The position numbers and the translations under genes are program-made. The notes beneath the pieces were generated by a model that did no database searches, had not been told where the DNA came from, and worked only from the letters and a program-made list of their open reading frames with translations. From Clostridiales bacterium (lineage in GTDB: Bacteria > Bacillota > Clostridia > Lachnospirales > Lachnospiraceae), in contig JAGZHZ010000025.1 of assembly GCA_018366495.1 (NCBI GenBank), forward strand, positions 1 to 35,337: 35,337 nt of DNA, in the 5' to 3' direction. Below are positions 1 to 7,531 of the stretch, in pieces. How positions within the stretch are numbered: position 1 is the stretch's first letter; each line of letters starts with the position of its first letter.

Positions 1-60
1 TCTATTATTTACTAGGGTACAGCTTTGGCAATTCATCTCACCACTTATCCCTCTACGGGC
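1..60. mobile_element. Possible terminal fragment of an IS200/IS605-type element at the window edge
   Basis: The first 60 bases carry an imperfect hairpin (CCACTT near 41 pairing with AAGTGG near 63) of the kind found at the right ends of IS200/IS605 elements. The C-terminal residues of the neighbouring GNAT frame (RPSKNTPTSSP) look unlike the rest of that family and are encoded by this DNA, as if an element joined the end of the gene. No transposase is visible because the window starts here. This is pattern recognition only. Confidence 0.3.
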
Positions 61-665
61 TTGAAGTGGGAGTATTCTTGCTAGGTCGTTTGATAAAATG
101 ATTTTTTGATTCATTCCAATATTTTTGATATACAAATTTATCATTTCCATTAAGATTTAGCTGATACATTCTAAATATGACAGGAAAATTTTTTGGTTGC
201 CATTGCTCTTCATAAGAATAGCAATATTTCATCCCCACTTTTCTCATCACATTTCCACTTCTTAGATTATTTTTGTCATGAGTCGCTGTAATATACGATA
301 AACCGTCGTTTTTAACTTGTTCCAAAATCGCCTTTACCGCTTCTGTAACAATTCCTTTGTTCCAAAATTCCTTGCGAAGTCTATATCCTAAATCATGCGC
401 TTCTTTCATATCAACGTTAGCATAACCTATAGGAAAATTATTTTCTTTTAGACAAATTGCATACGCATAACTTTGCTGTTGTTTGTATTTTGATAAATAC
501 CTCTGCTCGTAAAATTCCTTTGTTTCTTCAATATCACGAACAGGATACCAAGGCAAAAATTTATTAACTTCTTCATCTTTATTTACCCTAAAAAAGAGCT
601 TCCATATCTTTTTCTGTAAATTTTCTTAAAATTAAACGTTTTGTTTCTAATGTAGGTGTATTCAT
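53..665 (-). pseudogene. GNAT family N-acetyltransferase, split by a one-base frameshift
   Basis: This reads as a RimJ/RimL-like GNAT acetyltransferase, which would transfer an acetyl group from acetyl-CoA to an unidentified amine. The natural start is the ATG at 665, which overlaps the hsdS2 stop as ATGA. From it 25 residues (MNTPTLETKRLILRKF...) are read before a TAG. The rest continues in another frame as RVNKDEEVNKFLPWYPV and includes the GNAT core around GYRLRKEFWNKGIVTEAV. Stop to start is 613 bases, one more than 204 codons, so a single extra base in the A6 run at 590-595 explains the break. A TTG-initiated ORF of 167 codons remains open. The last residues may come from foreign DNA. 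The frameshift could be a real mutation or a sequencing error. Confidence 0.75.
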
Positions 666-1804
666 ATTATATTCTCTTCTGTGTGAAATTTTGATTTGTC
701 GATTTGTTCACAAAAATCAACAAAACTATCAATCATATCTATTGGTGGACAAATAATCGGAAATTCTTCAATATGCTCTTTGTTAAGCTGTCTCTTATCA
801 ATTCCACCAACACAAACACTTCTAATCAAATCTCTATACTCCGGTGAAACAAGTATTCTAAGGACAAACTTATTATTTACTTCTGCCTTTAATCTAATGA
901 AATACACATGACCATTAACATTTGCCATGTCATCTTCGCCCATATATAAAGCAGCTCGCCCCAGTGAACTATTTTCTGTGTTTATACGTCCAGTTTTGGT
1001 CATAAGAATATCGCCATGTTTTAGACTACTTCTTTTCATACTTGCATGCGTATCAGCATCAATATATGCAATATCATCCATCTCCAAACGGTCTTTCCAA
1101 ACATTCTGACTTCTGAAGAAAGTAATACCTTCTTCAACATAATTTTCAGAACCACCCTTAGGTGTATTCCCACTATTTATTTGAACTGACAGGTCTTTTA
1201 ATTTTTTTACAGGCCAATTCATTGGATTAGCAACTGCATCACCAAACATCTCTACAAATCGGGCTTTTATAAGGTCATCTAATACACTTAATTCATAATT
1301 TCTTAAATCAATAATTCTTCTAGTTTTATCAAGTATTTCTGTTATTTTCAACTGTTCTTCCATTGAATACAACGGAATTTCATAATCTCGAAGCCATTCT
1401 GTACTCATATTTTTCTGTGCCACACCATTAGAAGCTTGAACACATTGTTGTTCAAATAAATCACTATTAAGAATGTGAAATAGAAATCCTTTTGTAATCC
1501 TATTACTTCTGAGTCTCAAGCATGCTACTCGCTGATTTAATGCTGCTGGTAACATATTCCTCTGAATTAAAGCAACCCTTCCTACATTTCCAGTCAAAGA
1601 CATTAACAAATCCCCTTCTTCAAGCATATACTTTTCTAGTCCACTAAAATCGAGCGGATAAAAAACTGGAGCATTATCTTCAATATAGCCCTTTTGAACA
1701 TTTGCAATTCTGATTACTCTTATTCCCTTTTCAACATATTTGTCACTCTTGAAAGCATACCCATTTAATATATCACAGGCATCTCCAATTCTAATCCTCT
1801 CCAT
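662..1804 (-). CDS. hsdS: Type I restriction-modification specificity subunit HsdS (second copy)
   Basis: HsdS subunits carry two target recognition domains (TRDs) that read the two halves of the site methylated by HsdM. Here TRD1 spans about residues 1-150, the helical linker contains LDDLIKARFVEMFGD, and TRD2 runs about 195-350 (starting WPVKKLKDLSVQINSG). The 380-residue length is normal, but the C-terminal helix is cut short. It ends DKSKFHTEENII, whereas the other copy continues about 20 more residues to LMQKYFG. The TRDs differ from those of the other hsdS, while the linker is identical in protein and DNA. The start at 1804 follows GAGGTAG and a run of ten G. The gene lies 36 bases after the recombinase stop. 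It may be an alternative or reserve specificity gene. Confidence 0.9.
   Translation of the reverse strand: MERIRIGDACDILNGYAFKSDKYVEKGIRVIRIANVQKGYIEDNAPVFYPLDFSGLEKYMLEEGDLLMSLTGNVGRVALIQRNMLPAALNQRVACLRLRSNRITKGFLFHILNSDLFEQQCVQASNGVAQKNMSTEWLRDYEIPLYSMEEQLKITEILDKTRRIIDLRNYELSVLDDLIKARFVEMFGDAVANPMNWPVKKLKDLSVQINSGNTPKGGSENYVEEGITFFRSQNVWKDRLEMDDIAYIDADTHASMKRSSLKHGDILMTKTGRINTENSSLGRAALYMGEDDMANVNGHVYFIRLKAEVNNKFVLRILVSPEYRDLIRSVCVGGIDKRQLNKEHIEEFPIICPPIDMIDSFVDFCEQIDKSKFHTEENII
1238..1282. repeat. 45-bp perfect direct repeat, hsdS2 copy
   Basis: This 45-base stretch is identical to 4393-4437 and in the same orientation. It encodes the HsdS central linker residues LDDLIKARFVEMFGD. Sequences on either side differ, so the identity is sharply bounded and sits exactly between the two recognition domains. 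Confidence 0.95.
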
Positions 1805-1833
1805 CTACCTCACCCCCCCCCCACAAATACGAA
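1805..1833 (-). promoter_or_regulatory. Poly-G(10) tract and 16-bp repeat at the hsdS2 ribosome-binding region
   Basis: Ten consecutive C on the plus strand (1813-1822) give G10 in the mRNA, eight bases before the hsdS2 ATG. The run is part of a 16-bp sequence, CCCCCACAAATACGAA (1818-1833), also present at 4966-4981 just upstream of hsdS1, where the run is only five bases. Slippage in such a tract would change the spacing and strength of the ribosome site, so expression could vary between cells. The effect is inferred; the tract is seen. Confidence 0.6.
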
Positions 1834-1840
1834 ATTGCAT

Positions 1841-2809
1841 TTAAGCAATAAATTTCTGATGGGATGTTTTTACATTTGTTTGATTTACAATAGCGTATTG
1901 CATTGTAGTATCAATTTGAGAATGTCCTAGTATTTTTTGTACTTGTTCGATTGGCATACCCTTATCAATAGCTCTTGTTGCCATTGTTCTACGAAATTTA
2001 TGTGGATGAATTTTTTCCATATTCAATTTTCTGCCAAGCGTACGGATACGAATCTCTACTCCGCTAATTTTCAGCCTATTATGAGGAGCATCTAGCGATA
2101 CAAAAAGCGCTGGATTATTATCATCCCTCTTTTTCAAATAGTCTTGTAAATGAAGCTTAGCTTTAGCATCAAAATATACTTTCCGTTCCTTATCTCCTTT
2201 TCCAAAAACAATACATTCTCTAGCTTCAAAATCTACATCTGTAATATTTAGATTCACCAACTCACCTACGCGTATTCCAGTAGAATACAGCAAATCGATC
2301 ATAGCTAAATCTCTGATACATTCACAATTATCTCTTAATAATTCTATTGCTTCATCAGAAATTATTTCTTTTACTGGCTGCTTGGTTTTTATTTTATGGA
2401 TACGCCTCATGGGGCTTTTCAGAATATAATCCTCTTCCTCCAACCATGAGAAAAAACTGGAGATATTTCGTCGAATATTATCAATCGTAACTTTACTACA
2501 ATCATTAATTTTTTGGTAATCAACAAGATATTTTCTGATATCCTCTGTAGAAATCTTTCTTATAGGATGTTTTATATTTTGAAGCATTCGTTCCACTGTG
2601 GCACTATAATATTGGATTGTTCTGGCTGAGCATCCTTCAATCTTTTTGGCATCCAAAAACATCCGTAAATACTCATCGTTTGAAGTTTCTTCTTTTGATA
2701 TACTATTTTCTGAAAATGTTTGAAGCAAGACTTCCTGTAATTTCTTCATTTGTGAAACATTCAAATAATCTGCCATTTTGTTAATAATCAATACAATTTT
2801 TTCTTCCAT
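1841..2809 (-). CDS. Tyrosine recombinase (XerC/XerD-like integrase) in the hsd locus
   Basis: A 322-residue site-specific recombinase with an N-terminal SAM-like core-binding domain (about 45-130) and a C-terminal catalytic domain. The catalytic set is complete: Arg180 (STGIRVGEL), a Lys in GKGDKER (204-207), His270 and Arg273 (HPHKFRRT), His296 (LGHSQ) and the nucleophile Tyr305 (TTMQYA). Recombinases of this family next to hsdS genes commonly shuffle target recognition domains. That role is inferred here from position between two hsdS genes that share direct repeats. No inverted repeat pair was found, so excision or exchange fits better than simple inversion. The start at 2809 has a GGAG about 11 bases upstream. 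Confidence 0.9.
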   Translation of the reverse strand: MEEKIVLIINKMADYLNVSQMKKLQEVLLQTFSENSISKEETSNDEYLRMFLDAKKIEGCSARTIQYYSATVERMLQNIKHPIRKISTEDIRKYLVDYQKINDCSKVTIDNIRRNISSFFSWLEEEDYILKSPMRRIHKIKTKQPVKEIISDEAIELLRDNCECIRDLAMIDLLYSTGIRVGELVNLNITDVDFEARECIVFGKGDKERKVYFDAKAKLHLQDYLKKRDDNNPALFVSLDAPHNRLKISGVEIRIRTLGRKLNMEKIHPHKFRRTMATRAIDKGMPIEQVQKILGHSQIDTTMQYAIVNQTNVKTSHQKFIA

Positions 2810-2854
2810 GTTGATATTTTCTCCTAACTATACCAACATCCTGCACCCAAAATT

Positions 2855-3319
2855 TTAAATCACTTTATTTTCCAGATAACATTCTAACAAATACGATGGA
2901 GATTCATAATACATACTGCTGTTATAATCATCAATTTTATCACTAAGAAATGAATTATAAACCTTTATTAACGCATCTATCACTTCTATCTTTTCATGCT
3001 CTGCCACAGCCTTTATCAGTCTTTTATATACTTTACCAATATCCCAGTGTGATGGGATCGCATAGTTACATTCCTTGACATTATCAAAATTTCCTTCTTT
3101 TATTCCAGATTGTTCGATAAAATCATCACTCACTCGTTCAATGTTGTCACTATGATATATGTCTGCCAAATCATAGATTTTTTCAATCTGTTTTTTTCCT
3201 ATTGCGTTTACAACAACATTTCTTTTATTTTTTGTTTTTCTGGCAATATAATCTATAAGGCTACAAGTGAAAAATAAATCATTATCTTTTTTTTCTTCTC
3301 TTCCGTTTACTTCTTGCAT
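2855..3319 (-). CDS. Partner protein of the DUF3990 gene; possible antitoxin (DUF3791-like N-terminal half)
   Basis: A small acidic protein of about 154 residues, known to me only as a frequent neighbour of DUF3990 genes. The first half (LFFTCSLIDYIARKTKNKRN...SDDFIEQ) is helical and resembles DUF3791-like proteins. The second half (AIPSHWDIGKVYKRLI and SYLLECYL) has no function I can assign. I place the start at the ATG ending at 3319, seven bases after GGAGG. It overlaps the TGA of the upstream gene by one base (TGATG), so translation is probably coupled. A GTG codon three bases upstream (3322) is the alternative. Coupling and small size fit an antitoxin, but this is inference. Confidence 0.6.
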   Translation of the reverse strand: MQEVNGREEKKDNDLFFTCSLIDYIARKTKNKRNVVVNAIGKKQIEKIYDLADIYHSDNIERVSDDFIEQSGIKEGNFDNVKECNYAIPSHWDIGKVYKRLIKAVAEHEKIEVIDALIKVYNSFLSDKIDDYNSSMYYESPSYLLECYLENKVI

Positions 3320-3780
3320 CACCGCACCTCCTCAAATCCTCGGTATTCGAGGCATTGTAAAGCTTGAGGCGTACAAAAATTAATTTGATGCGTTGGATAC
3401 TTAAATTTTGCTAATACCCAAAACTGTTCTCTTGTGATGACTCCATCGATATAATCAGATACATAGTTATATATCTGGTCATTTGCCATTGCCCCAATTA
3501 CAATATCATATTCATGGCTCTTTCCACTTCTGCAGGCAATTATGAAATCTAACCATTCATCTGTCATTTCCCGAAATTCTTTGATGTTTAATTTAGAATT
3601 TAACCGAACTTCATAGATAGATACAATTTTTGTATCATATCTTCTTGCCCATCTTTGAGCCTGTTCTTTAATGATTGTGCAATAAAAACCCGTCCCAAAA
3701 TCTTTCGTATTCTTGCCAACACGAATCTGAGGATGTTCTACGGGCATATATCCTCCATGATATACTGTCATTTTTGCCAT
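3319..3780 (-). CDS. DUF3990 protein, ADP-ribosyltransferase-like (possible toxin)
   Basis: A 153-residue protein with the DUF3990 pattern: YHGG at residues 7-10, DFGTGFYCT at 27-35, an Arg-rich helix (QRWARRYD), the DIVIGAMANDQIY segment near 92-104, and QINFCT at 132-137. The H...Y...Q order resembles the H-Y-E triad of ADP-ribosyltransferases, with Gln in place of Glu. It could modify a protein or nucleic acid using NAD, or the substitution may have changed or removed catalysis. It starts 16 bases after the hsdS1 stop with an AAGGGATG ribosome site and is followed by a coupled partner gene. A toxin role is inferred from family resemblance and gene pairing. Confidence 0.7.
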   Translation of the reverse strand: MAKMTVYHGGYMPVEHPQIRVGKNTKDFGTGFYCTIIKEQAQRWARRYDTKIVSIYEVRLNSKLNIKEFREMTDEWLDFIIACRSGKSHEYDIVIGAMANDQIYNYVSDYIDGVITREQFWVLAKFKYPTHQINFCTPQALQCLEYRGFEEVR

Positions 3781-3795
3781 AATTACATCCCTTTT

Positions 3796-4956
3796 CTACC
3801 CAAAATACTTCTGCATTAAACTATCAAATAATAGCTGTGTCTTATCTAGAGCCTTTTGTATCACAGCTTTTGATTTGTTGGTCTGCTCAACGAAGGCGGC
3901 AAATTGCGTTTGAAGTTCAATCGGCGGAAGAATAACTTTAATTGTATTTAACTTTGCGATTGTAAGTCTTGTAATGGCAGCCCCACCCATATTACTTCTA
4001 ATATCAGTGTACATATTTTCGTCATTTAATAATGCACTCAAAAAATGTCCGTTCATTATTCTTCTGTCCTGTTTAAGCAAAGCAACACTCGAAAGCAAAG
4101 TAAACTCTTCTTCAAGAGTATTAACCATTGCAATTCCAGTTGTAACGCCGTCTTTGATATATAAAACATCACCTAATTCAGGATTGCATCTCTCATAAAT
4201 AGGTCGGTGAACTTCTTCCGGAACATAAGTAATGTTAGTAAAATCAAAGCCTGACATTTTTATGTTTTTTGCAGTTACATACTTATATTCTCCTGTTTCA
4301 AAACTTTCAGGAGAAAAGTGTGTTCCGTCATTCAGTTTAATACATACCTCTTTGAGAGTTTTCTTTTCCCACCTTAACGGATTACAAACAGGATCACCAA
4401 ACATCTCTACAAATCGGGCTTTTATAAGGTCATCTAACAGCTGTAATTCTTGCTCTCTTCCTGACAAAATATCCATCATTTTGTCAAGAATAGTAACTAT
4501 CTCTCTTTGCTTTTCAATAGGACAAATTTCAACTACCACTTCAGATAAAGTAGCTTTATTAAGTGTCTTACCCATAACCGCTTTATTACTACTTTCATCC
4601 CAATTCTTATATTTGAACATATAAAAAATATACTCAGGCAGAATTTCAACAACATGTCTATCATGAAAAGCCATAATAGCTTCATTGGAATACATATCTT
4701 CTGCTGTAATAGCTGTTTTTCCAATTGACAACTTAAAGCTCATAACAACAGTATTTGCTGGAATTACTTTTATTCCGCTATTCTTTACCGCATCATCTGA
4801 TAAACACTCTTTTGTTTTGCTGATATATTTTCCAGTCTTTGATAAATCAGCAATTGAAATCCACTTATTGTCATTTGTATTCCAGTAATCTTGATTATTT
4901 CTTGGCGGAGTCTTTCCCATCTGCAAATCAAAAATATCTTTTAATTTATATTTCAT
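3796..4956 (-). CDS. hsdS: Type I restriction-modification specificity subunit HsdS (first copy)
   Basis: A 386-residue HsdS with TRD1 (about 1-150, starting YKLKDIFDLQMGKTPPR), the linker LDDLIKARFVEMFGD near 174-188, TRD2 (about 195-345, WEKKTLKEVCIKLNDGTH) and a complete C-terminal helix ending LLFDSLMQKYFG. It would set the sequence recognised by HsdM and the missing HsdR. It is the copy closest to hsdM and the one with an intact C-terminus, so it is probably the expressed subunit. Its start at 4956 lies inside the last codons of a 41-codon frame that follows hsdM. The upstream sequence GGGGGATAGGGTAG serves as ribosome site and carries the 16-bp repeat shared with hsdS2. Confidence 0.93.
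   Translation of the reverse strand: MKYKLKDIFDLQMGKTPPRNNQDYWNTNDNKWISIADLSKTGKYISKTKECLSDDAVKNSGIKVIPANTVVMSFKLSIGKTAITAEDMYSNEAIMAFHDRHVVEILPEYIFYMFKYKNWDESSNKAVMGKTLNKATLSEVVVEICPIEKQREIVTILDKMMDILSGREQELQLLDDLIKARFVEMFGDPVCNPLRWEKKTLKEVCIKLNDGTHFSPESFETGEYKYVTAKNIKMSGFDFTNITYVPEEVHRPIYERCNPELGDVLYIKDGVTTGIAMVNTLEEEFTLLSSVALLKQDRRIMNGHFLSALLNDENMYTDIRSNMGGAAITRLTIAKLNTIKVILPPIELQTQFAAFVEQTNKSKAVIQKALDKTQLLFDSLMQKYFG
4393..4437. repeat. 45-bp perfect direct repeat, hsdS1 copy
   Basis: Identical to 1238-1282 over 45 bases, same orientation, at the linker between TRD1 and TRD2. The two copies are 3,155 bp apart. Recombination between them would join TRD1 of hsdS1 to TRD2 of hsdS2 and excise the DUF3990 pair and the recombinase as a circle. 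Confidence 0.95.
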
Positions 4957-5071
4957 CTACCCTATCCCCCACAAATACGAATTTCTTACTTCCACTATAC
5001 ACCGAAATATCTCCATTCACTTTATTCCGAACAGAATATTCCAATATTACTTTTTCCATTTTTTCGATCAT
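4946..5071 (-). CDS. 41-residue ORF between hsdM and hsdS1, possible HsdS N-terminal remnant
   Basis: The frame starts at the ATG overlapping the hsdM stop (ATGA) and encodes MIEKMEKVILEYSVRNKVNG..., ending FVFVGDRVDEI. The part EYSVRNKVNGDISVYS resembles the beginning of HsdS recognition domains of the type that continue with VTNSKGF. That resemblance stops at the 16-bp repeat, after which the hsdS1 start overlaps its last codons in another frame. It may be the 5' stub of a displaced hsdS, or a short coupling ORF that carries ribosomes from hsdM to hsdS1. Both readings are inference. Confidence 0.45.
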   Translation of the reverse strand: MIEKMEKVILEYSVRNKVNGDISVYSGSKKFVFVGDRVDEI

Positions 5072-6600
5072 AACATCTTCTCCAATTCTGCCAGTCCTTC
5101 TGTTATTTCTTTCTCTAACCTATGTAACTCTGCTATAATCTCTTCTGTCGGTGGATATTCTACCGGAATATATTCCACTTTTTTATATTTATTAATGGAG
5201 AGATCATAATCGTTATCGACAATCTCCTGTTTTGGTACAAAGAAGCTCTGTTCTGTCCGTTCTCTTGTCTGCTCCCCATCTAAATTATGGAATCGCTCGA
5301 TAATATCTGGAATATCATTTTCTTTTATCTCTGAACGCTTGTCATCTAAGCTGAATCCATCCGCTTTCATATCATAAAACCATACATTTTCTGTTCCGCC
5401 TGCTCCTGTTTTTGTAAAAATAAGTACGGCTGTGGATACTCCTGCGTATGGTTTAAATACTCCTGACGGCATAGAAATGACAGCTCGAAGCTGATGATTT
5501 TCAACCAGTTCTTTTCGGATTGACTTGTGTGCTTTACTGCTTCCAAACAATACTCCATCTGGAACGATGCAAGCGCATCTTCCGCCTGTTTTCATCATTC
5601 TTAAGAATAATGCAAGAAATAACAATTCTGTCTTTTTTGTATTTGTGATTGCTTTCAAATCATCATTGATGCTTTCCGCATCAACCGTTCCTTTAAATGG
5701 AGGATTGGCAAGGCATACTGTATATTTTTCACTGATCTGATTCTGTTTTGACACACTGTCTTTATAGTCTATATCTGGATTACTGATAGAATGAAGCATC
5801 AGGTTCATGGCTGAGATACGAAGCATGGTTCTGTCCGTGTCAAATCCTGAAAATGTTTCATTTGAGAATGCTTCCCATTGTTCTGATGTCATGGTATCTT
5901 CGTATTTTTTTCTAATATATTCGGATGCTGAGACAAGGAATCCCGCCGTTCCGCACGCTGGATCACAGATCAGATCGTCCGGTGTCGGCTGAATCAGTTC
6001 TACCATCATTTCTCGTATATGTTTTGGCGTTCTGAACTGGCCATTCTGTCCGGCTGTCGCCAGTTTCCCAAGCATATATTCATATAAATCTCCCTGCATA
6101 TCCAGATCCGCAATATCATGTTCATACAAGTCATCCAGACCTGTGATAATCTTCTGCAGAACCTGCGGGGTTGGAATTAAGAACATGGCATCTTCCATAT
6201 ATCTTGCAAATGCGGTCTTATTTTCTCCCTCTGCTTCCACTCCGTCTTCTATCTCTATCAGTTCTCCATTTTCTGAAAAATCTGGCAGTCGTCCATATTT
6301 CATTTTTTTGATCGCCGGAAAAACTCTCTGTGAAATAATCTCATAGATTTCACGGGAATCCCGATCTTTAAACTTGCTCCAGCGCATAGACTGTCCAATT
6401 GCTGACTGTGGGAAAATTTTTTCCATAGATTCTCCCATCATATTTTCAAACTCTTCTGTTTCCAGCTCCTTTTCATCCAATGAACGGATAAACATCAAAT
6501 AAGTCAGCTGTTCAATGACGGTAAGTGGATTTGTAATTCCTCCAGCCCATATATCTGTCCATATCTTATCGACTTTATTTTTTATCGCCCCTGTTACCAT
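5068..6600 (-). CDS. hsdM: Type I restriction-modification methyltransferase subunit HsdM
   Basis: A 510-residue N6-adenine DNA methyltransferase. It has the helical N-terminal domain (about 1-150), the QFRTPKHI segment near 188-195, SAM-binding motif I DPACGTAGF at 213-221 and the catalytic NPPF at 299-302, with a C-terminal helical region for contact with HsdS. With two HsdS it forms the methyltransferase; cleavage would need HsdR, which is not encoded in this window. It is first in the operon. Its ATG at 6600 follows GGAGGAAAAGTC, and a TATAAT lies upstream. The stop overlaps the next small frame by ATGA. Confidence 0.96.
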   Translation of the reverse strand: MVTGAIKNKVDKIWTDIWAGGITNPLTVIEQLTYLMFIRSLDEKELETEEFENMMGESMEKIFPQSAIGQSMRWSKFKDRDSREIYEIISQRVFPAIKKMKYGRLPDFSENGELIEIEDGVEAEGENKTAFARYMEDAMFLIPTPQVLQKIITGLDDLYEHDIADLDMQGDLYEYMLGKLATAGQNGQFRTPKHIREMMVELIQPTPDDLICDPACGTAGFLVSASEYIRKKYEDTMTSEQWEAFSNETFSGFDTDRTMLRISAMNLMLHSISNPDIDYKDSVSKQNQISEKYTVCLANPPFKGTVDAESINDDLKAITNTKKTELLFLALFLRMMKTGGRCACIVPDGVLFGSSKAHKSIRKELVENHQLRAVISMPSGVFKPYAGVSTAVLIFTKTGAGGTENVWFYDMKADGFSLDDKRSEIKENDIPDIIERFHNLDGEQTRERTEQSFFVPKQEIVDNDYDLSINKYKKVEYIPVEYPPTEEIIAELHRLEKEITEGLAELEKML

Positions 6601-6654
6601 GACTTTTCCTCCAACATCTTATTTTTATTTCATATCTAAATATATATCATTTCT

Positions 6655-6683
6655 ATTATACCGTTTTATACGCCATTTTGAAA
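6655..6683 (-). promoter_or_regulatory. Probable hsdM promoter
   Basis: On the minus strand a perfect TATAAT (plus 6655-6660) lies about 55 bases before the hsdM start. The matching -35 at 17-base spacing is a poor TTTCAA. The island therefore probably has its own modest promoter. Confidence 0.5.
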
Positions 6684-6741
6684 ATGCAATTTGGTAAAAA
6701 ACTTTTTTAATGAAAATTATAAAATCCTCTCAAAAAATATA

Positions 6742-6781
6742 GAGATGTTCCAAAAGCATTTTTTTGCTTTTTCGGCATCTC
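6742..6781 (-). terminator. Intrinsic terminator after the NUDIX gene
   Basis: GAGATG (6742-6747) pairs with CATCTC (6776-6781), and AAAAGCA with TGCTTTT inside. On the minus strand the hairpin is followed by TATATTTTTTG. It separates the NUDIX gene from the hsd operon. Confidence 0.75.
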
Positions 6782-6821
6782 CATATTTCTACTTATAAAA
6801 TATTTTTCATTCTCTTTCTTT

Positions 6822-7397
6822 TTATAGCTCTGCTGCTTTTTGGCACAGTTTGGAATAAATTCGGTCTATAAACCATTTTTCTGTCGATTTCTTATCAATT
6901 TCTGCTATGTCAATCCATCCAATCTCGCTATTTTCATCTTCTTTAATTCGGATTGGACTGTTGATATCCGCTTCCAATAGATAAGTCACATTTAAGTGTA
7001 AATGGGATGATACATACTCTCCTCTTTTTTCATGTCCGGAAACCGTTAATATTTCCAGAGAAAAAATATCATCGGACACAAATCTGACAGCTCTCAACCC
7101 ACTTTCTTCCTCAATCTCTTTTAAAATGACTTCTTTTAAATTCGCATTTCCATCTGCATGACCTCCAAGCCACGCCCAAGACTGATAAATATTGTGGTAT
7201 GCCATCAAGACTTTTTTTCGCTCTTTCTCTATGATCCATGCTGAAACCGTAATATGAGCATTTTTGTTATCTCTTGTCAAAATAGAATCTGACTCGCAAA
7301 TCTGCCGCAAGATTTCTTTTTTATCTTTTTCTTCCTGCTCGTTAAAAGGCCGATATTCTTCAATCTGTTTTTTTAGTTTTATCAAATTTTCCAACAT
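6822..7397 (-). CDS. NUDIX hydrolase
   Basis: A 191-residue NUDIX protein that would hydrolyse a nucleoside diphosphate linked to another group; the substrate cannot be read from the sequence. The Nudix box begins GGHADGNANL and ends KEIEEESGL. It departs from the canonical G-x5-E-x7-RE-U-xEE-x-GU: Ala stands at the first Glu and Lys replaces Arg, while the metal-binding EE-x-G core is kept. The WAWLGGHADG context is typical of one NUDIX subfamily. The N-terminal 45 residues are helical and charged. The start at 7397 follows AAGGAGAAAG. A TATAAT on the minus strand (plus 7516-7521) about 120 bases upstream may be its promoter. It is a single gene closed by a terminator. Confidence 0.9.
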   Translation of the reverse strand: MLENLIKLKKQIEEYRPFNEQEEKDKKEILRQICESDSILTRDNKNAHITVSAWIIEKERKKVLMAYHNIYQSWAWLGGHADGNANLKEVILKEIEEESGLRAVRFVSDDIFSLEILTVSGHEKRGEYVSSHLHLNVTYLLEADINSPIRIKEDENSEIGWIDIAEIDKKSTEKWFIDRIYSKLCQKAAEL

Positions 7398-7531
7398 CTT
7401 TCTCCTTCTGTAATTCCATTACATTCATATAACCTGAACTGCATCTGTCTCGACATCATGCAAATTGAGTAATACATTGAGTGATATATATTGCTTCTTT
7501 TTATACGCACTCTTTATTATACTCGCTTTTC

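Noticed and set aside
580..600. Programmed frameshift in the GNAT gene
   Set aside because: TTT before TAG could slip, but there is no upstream stimulatory Shine-Dalgarno-like sequence, and a homopolymer indel is the simpler cause. Kept only as a possibility.
4232..4624. Long open frames on the plus strand opposite hsdS1, and similar ones opposite GH63, FeoB and the ABC genes
   Set aside because: They lie wholly over well-supported minus-strand genes, lack ribosome sites and have low-complexity, non-protein-like composition.
662..4956. Classic inversion-type hsdS switch
   Set aside because: Both hsdS genes are on the same strand and the shared sequences are direct repeats; no inverted copy of either repeat was found.
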